DNA of 5,389 nucleotides from positions 1-5,389 of the forward strand of contig JACDAP010000633.1 in the NCBI GenBank assembly GCA_013695395.1, read 5' to 3'. Source of the DNA: Solirubrobacterales bacterium. Its GTDB lineage: Bacteria; Actinomycetota; Thermoleophilia; Solirubrobacterales; Solirubrobacteraceae. The translations under genes were made by a program, and so were the position numbers. Shown here piece after piece: positions 4,707 through 5,389 of this stretch (within the stretch, counting starts at the first letter, position 1; each line of letters begins with the position of its first letter). The notes under the pieces are model-generated. The model was not told the origin of the DNA, searched no databases, and saw only the letters and a program-made list of their open reading frames with translations.

Positions 4707-5389
4707 TCAGCGGACCTTCTGCTCGATCCGGCCGCTGCGGTCGGCGAGGTAGCCGGGGCCGTCCTGGAGGAAGGCGACCCAGCGGGTCTTGCCGCCCACC
4801 TGGGAGAGCACGAGGTAGTCGATGCGGGCCGCGGGCAGCTGGGCCCGGCCGGCGGCGGAGCGGACCAGCCGCGCCGGGGCACCGCGGTCGATCTCGGCCA
4901 ACGACACGAGTCCCTGGGTCGAGAAGCCACCCGAAGGCGTGGTGGAGATCGTCCGCAGCGCGCCGCCGGGGACGATCTGCACGTTGCGAAGGCGGCCGGT
5001 CTTCGTCACGAGCTGGGTGTCGATCCGGTCGGGCGCCACGCGGAGGGAGCGCGGGCGGCCGAGGCCCGCCCCTCGCAGCTTCGTCACCGCGCGGGTGAAC
5101 TCGGCTCGCCGCAGCAGGGAGCGGCGCGCCAGGCCGCGCGGCGGCTCGGCGCTCTCGGCTGAGGACGTCGCCGAATCCTCTGCCCCGGACCCGCTCGCCG
5201 TGGACGGAGCCCTCGCCGGGGGTTCGAGCGTCGTGCGCGAGAACTCGGTGCTGATCGAGCGGAACGTGTCGACGCCCTCCCCGATCGAGCCGACGAGGCC
5301 GGCGATCGCGCAGCCGCCGACCACGAAGACGATTGCCACGAACGAGATGCAGCCGCCGGCCACCCGCGGCATCACGGAGAGGCCCGAGG
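4707..5389 (-). CDS. Membrane-anchored protein of unknown function with a duplicated extracytoplasmic domain (5' end may lie outside window)
   Basis: I do not recognise a named family. Counting from the GTG at 5375 (222 residues), residues about 8-30 form a hydrophobic segment (ISFVAIVFVVGGCAIAGLVG) that should anchor the N-terminus in the membrane. VGGC (19-22) faintly resembles a lipobox, but hydrophobic residues continue past the Cys, so a plain anchor is more likely. Residues about 51-80 are a Ser/Ala/Pro/Glu-rich linker. Residues about 86-222 look like two divergent copies of one helix-plus-strands unit: each has a helix, then RID (117-119 and 184-186), then a basic-aromatic strand (RLRNVQI; KTRWVAF) and a Gly-rich turn. 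This recalls PepSY-like small domains, but that is only a resemblance. The frame stays open to the right edge and no Shine-Dalgarno precedes the GTG or the ATG beside it, so the start may be further upstream. Confidence 0.65.
   Translation of the reverse strand, partial: SGLSVMPRVAGGCISFVAIVFVVGGCAIAGLVGSIGEGVDTFRSISTEFSRTTLEPPARAPSTASGSGAEDSATSSAESAEPPRGLARRSLLRRAEFTRAVTKLRGAGLGRPRSLRVAPDRIDTQLVTKTGRLRNVQIVPGGALRTISTTPSGGFSTQGLVSLAEIDRGAPARLVRSAAGRAQLPAARIDYLVLSQVGGKTRWVAFLQDGPGYLADRSGRIEQKVR

Noticed and set aside
4622..4930. N-terminal extension of the oxidoreductase to an earlier start
   Set aside because: It would overlap the preceding gene out of frame and add about 100 Ser/Pro/Ala/Arg-rich residues before the Rossmann fold, which family members lack.
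4010..5098. Plus-strand open frame of about 360 codons opposite the oxidoreductase and membrane protein
   Set aside because: It spans two well-supported minus-strand genes, its product is Gly/Arg-rich with no motif, and it has no promoter or ribosome binding site.

Overview
The window is very GC-rich. Its genes use almost only G or C at third codon positions, and several putative -10 hexamers of the TANNNT type sit directly in front of start codons. Together with the gene content this points to a high-GC actinobacterium, possibly of the Thermoleophilia/Solirubrobacterales type. That lineage is an inference from composition and style; there is no rRNA or other marker to prove it.

Layout: (1) 1-924, plus strand: the C-terminal bulk of a membrane-associated glycerolipid acyltransferase of the PlsC/AGPAT superfamily, closest in pattern to the LCLAT1-like branch, with its stop codon inside a nested inverted repeat (881-955). 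(2) 1097-1297, plus strand: a 66-residue charged, probably helical protein of unknown function behind a probable leaderless promoter. (3) 1354-2283, minus strand: a membrane acyl-CoA (delta-9 type) fatty-acid desaturase with the complete set of di-iron ligands. (4) 2284-2445: a divergent intergenic region with a 22-bp near-palindrome placed over the desaturase -35 region. (5) 2446-2649, plus strand: a canonical 67-residue cold-shock protein with a strong ribosome binding site, followed by a strong hairpin terminator. (6) 2707-3070: a gene-free stretch of about 360 bases holding two copies of a stem-loop repeat exactly 60 bases apart. (7) 3071-4621, minus strand: a PYROXD2/phytoene-desaturase-like FAD oxidoreductase. 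(8) 4707 to the right edge, minus strand: a membrane-anchored protein of unknown function whose outer part looks like two divergent copies of one small domain.

The genes share a loose membrane-lipid theme: an acyltransferase that builds glycerolipids, a desaturase that sets acyl-chain fluidity, and a cold-shock RNA chaperone divergent from the desaturase. A shared response to cold is plausible but is inferred only from position. I see no mobile element, CRISPR array, tRNA, rRNA, toxin-antitoxin pair or recognisable defence system. The most unusual signals are non-coding: the stem-loop repeat pair at 2841-2943, the nested inverted repeat at 881-955 and the putative operator at 2311-2332.
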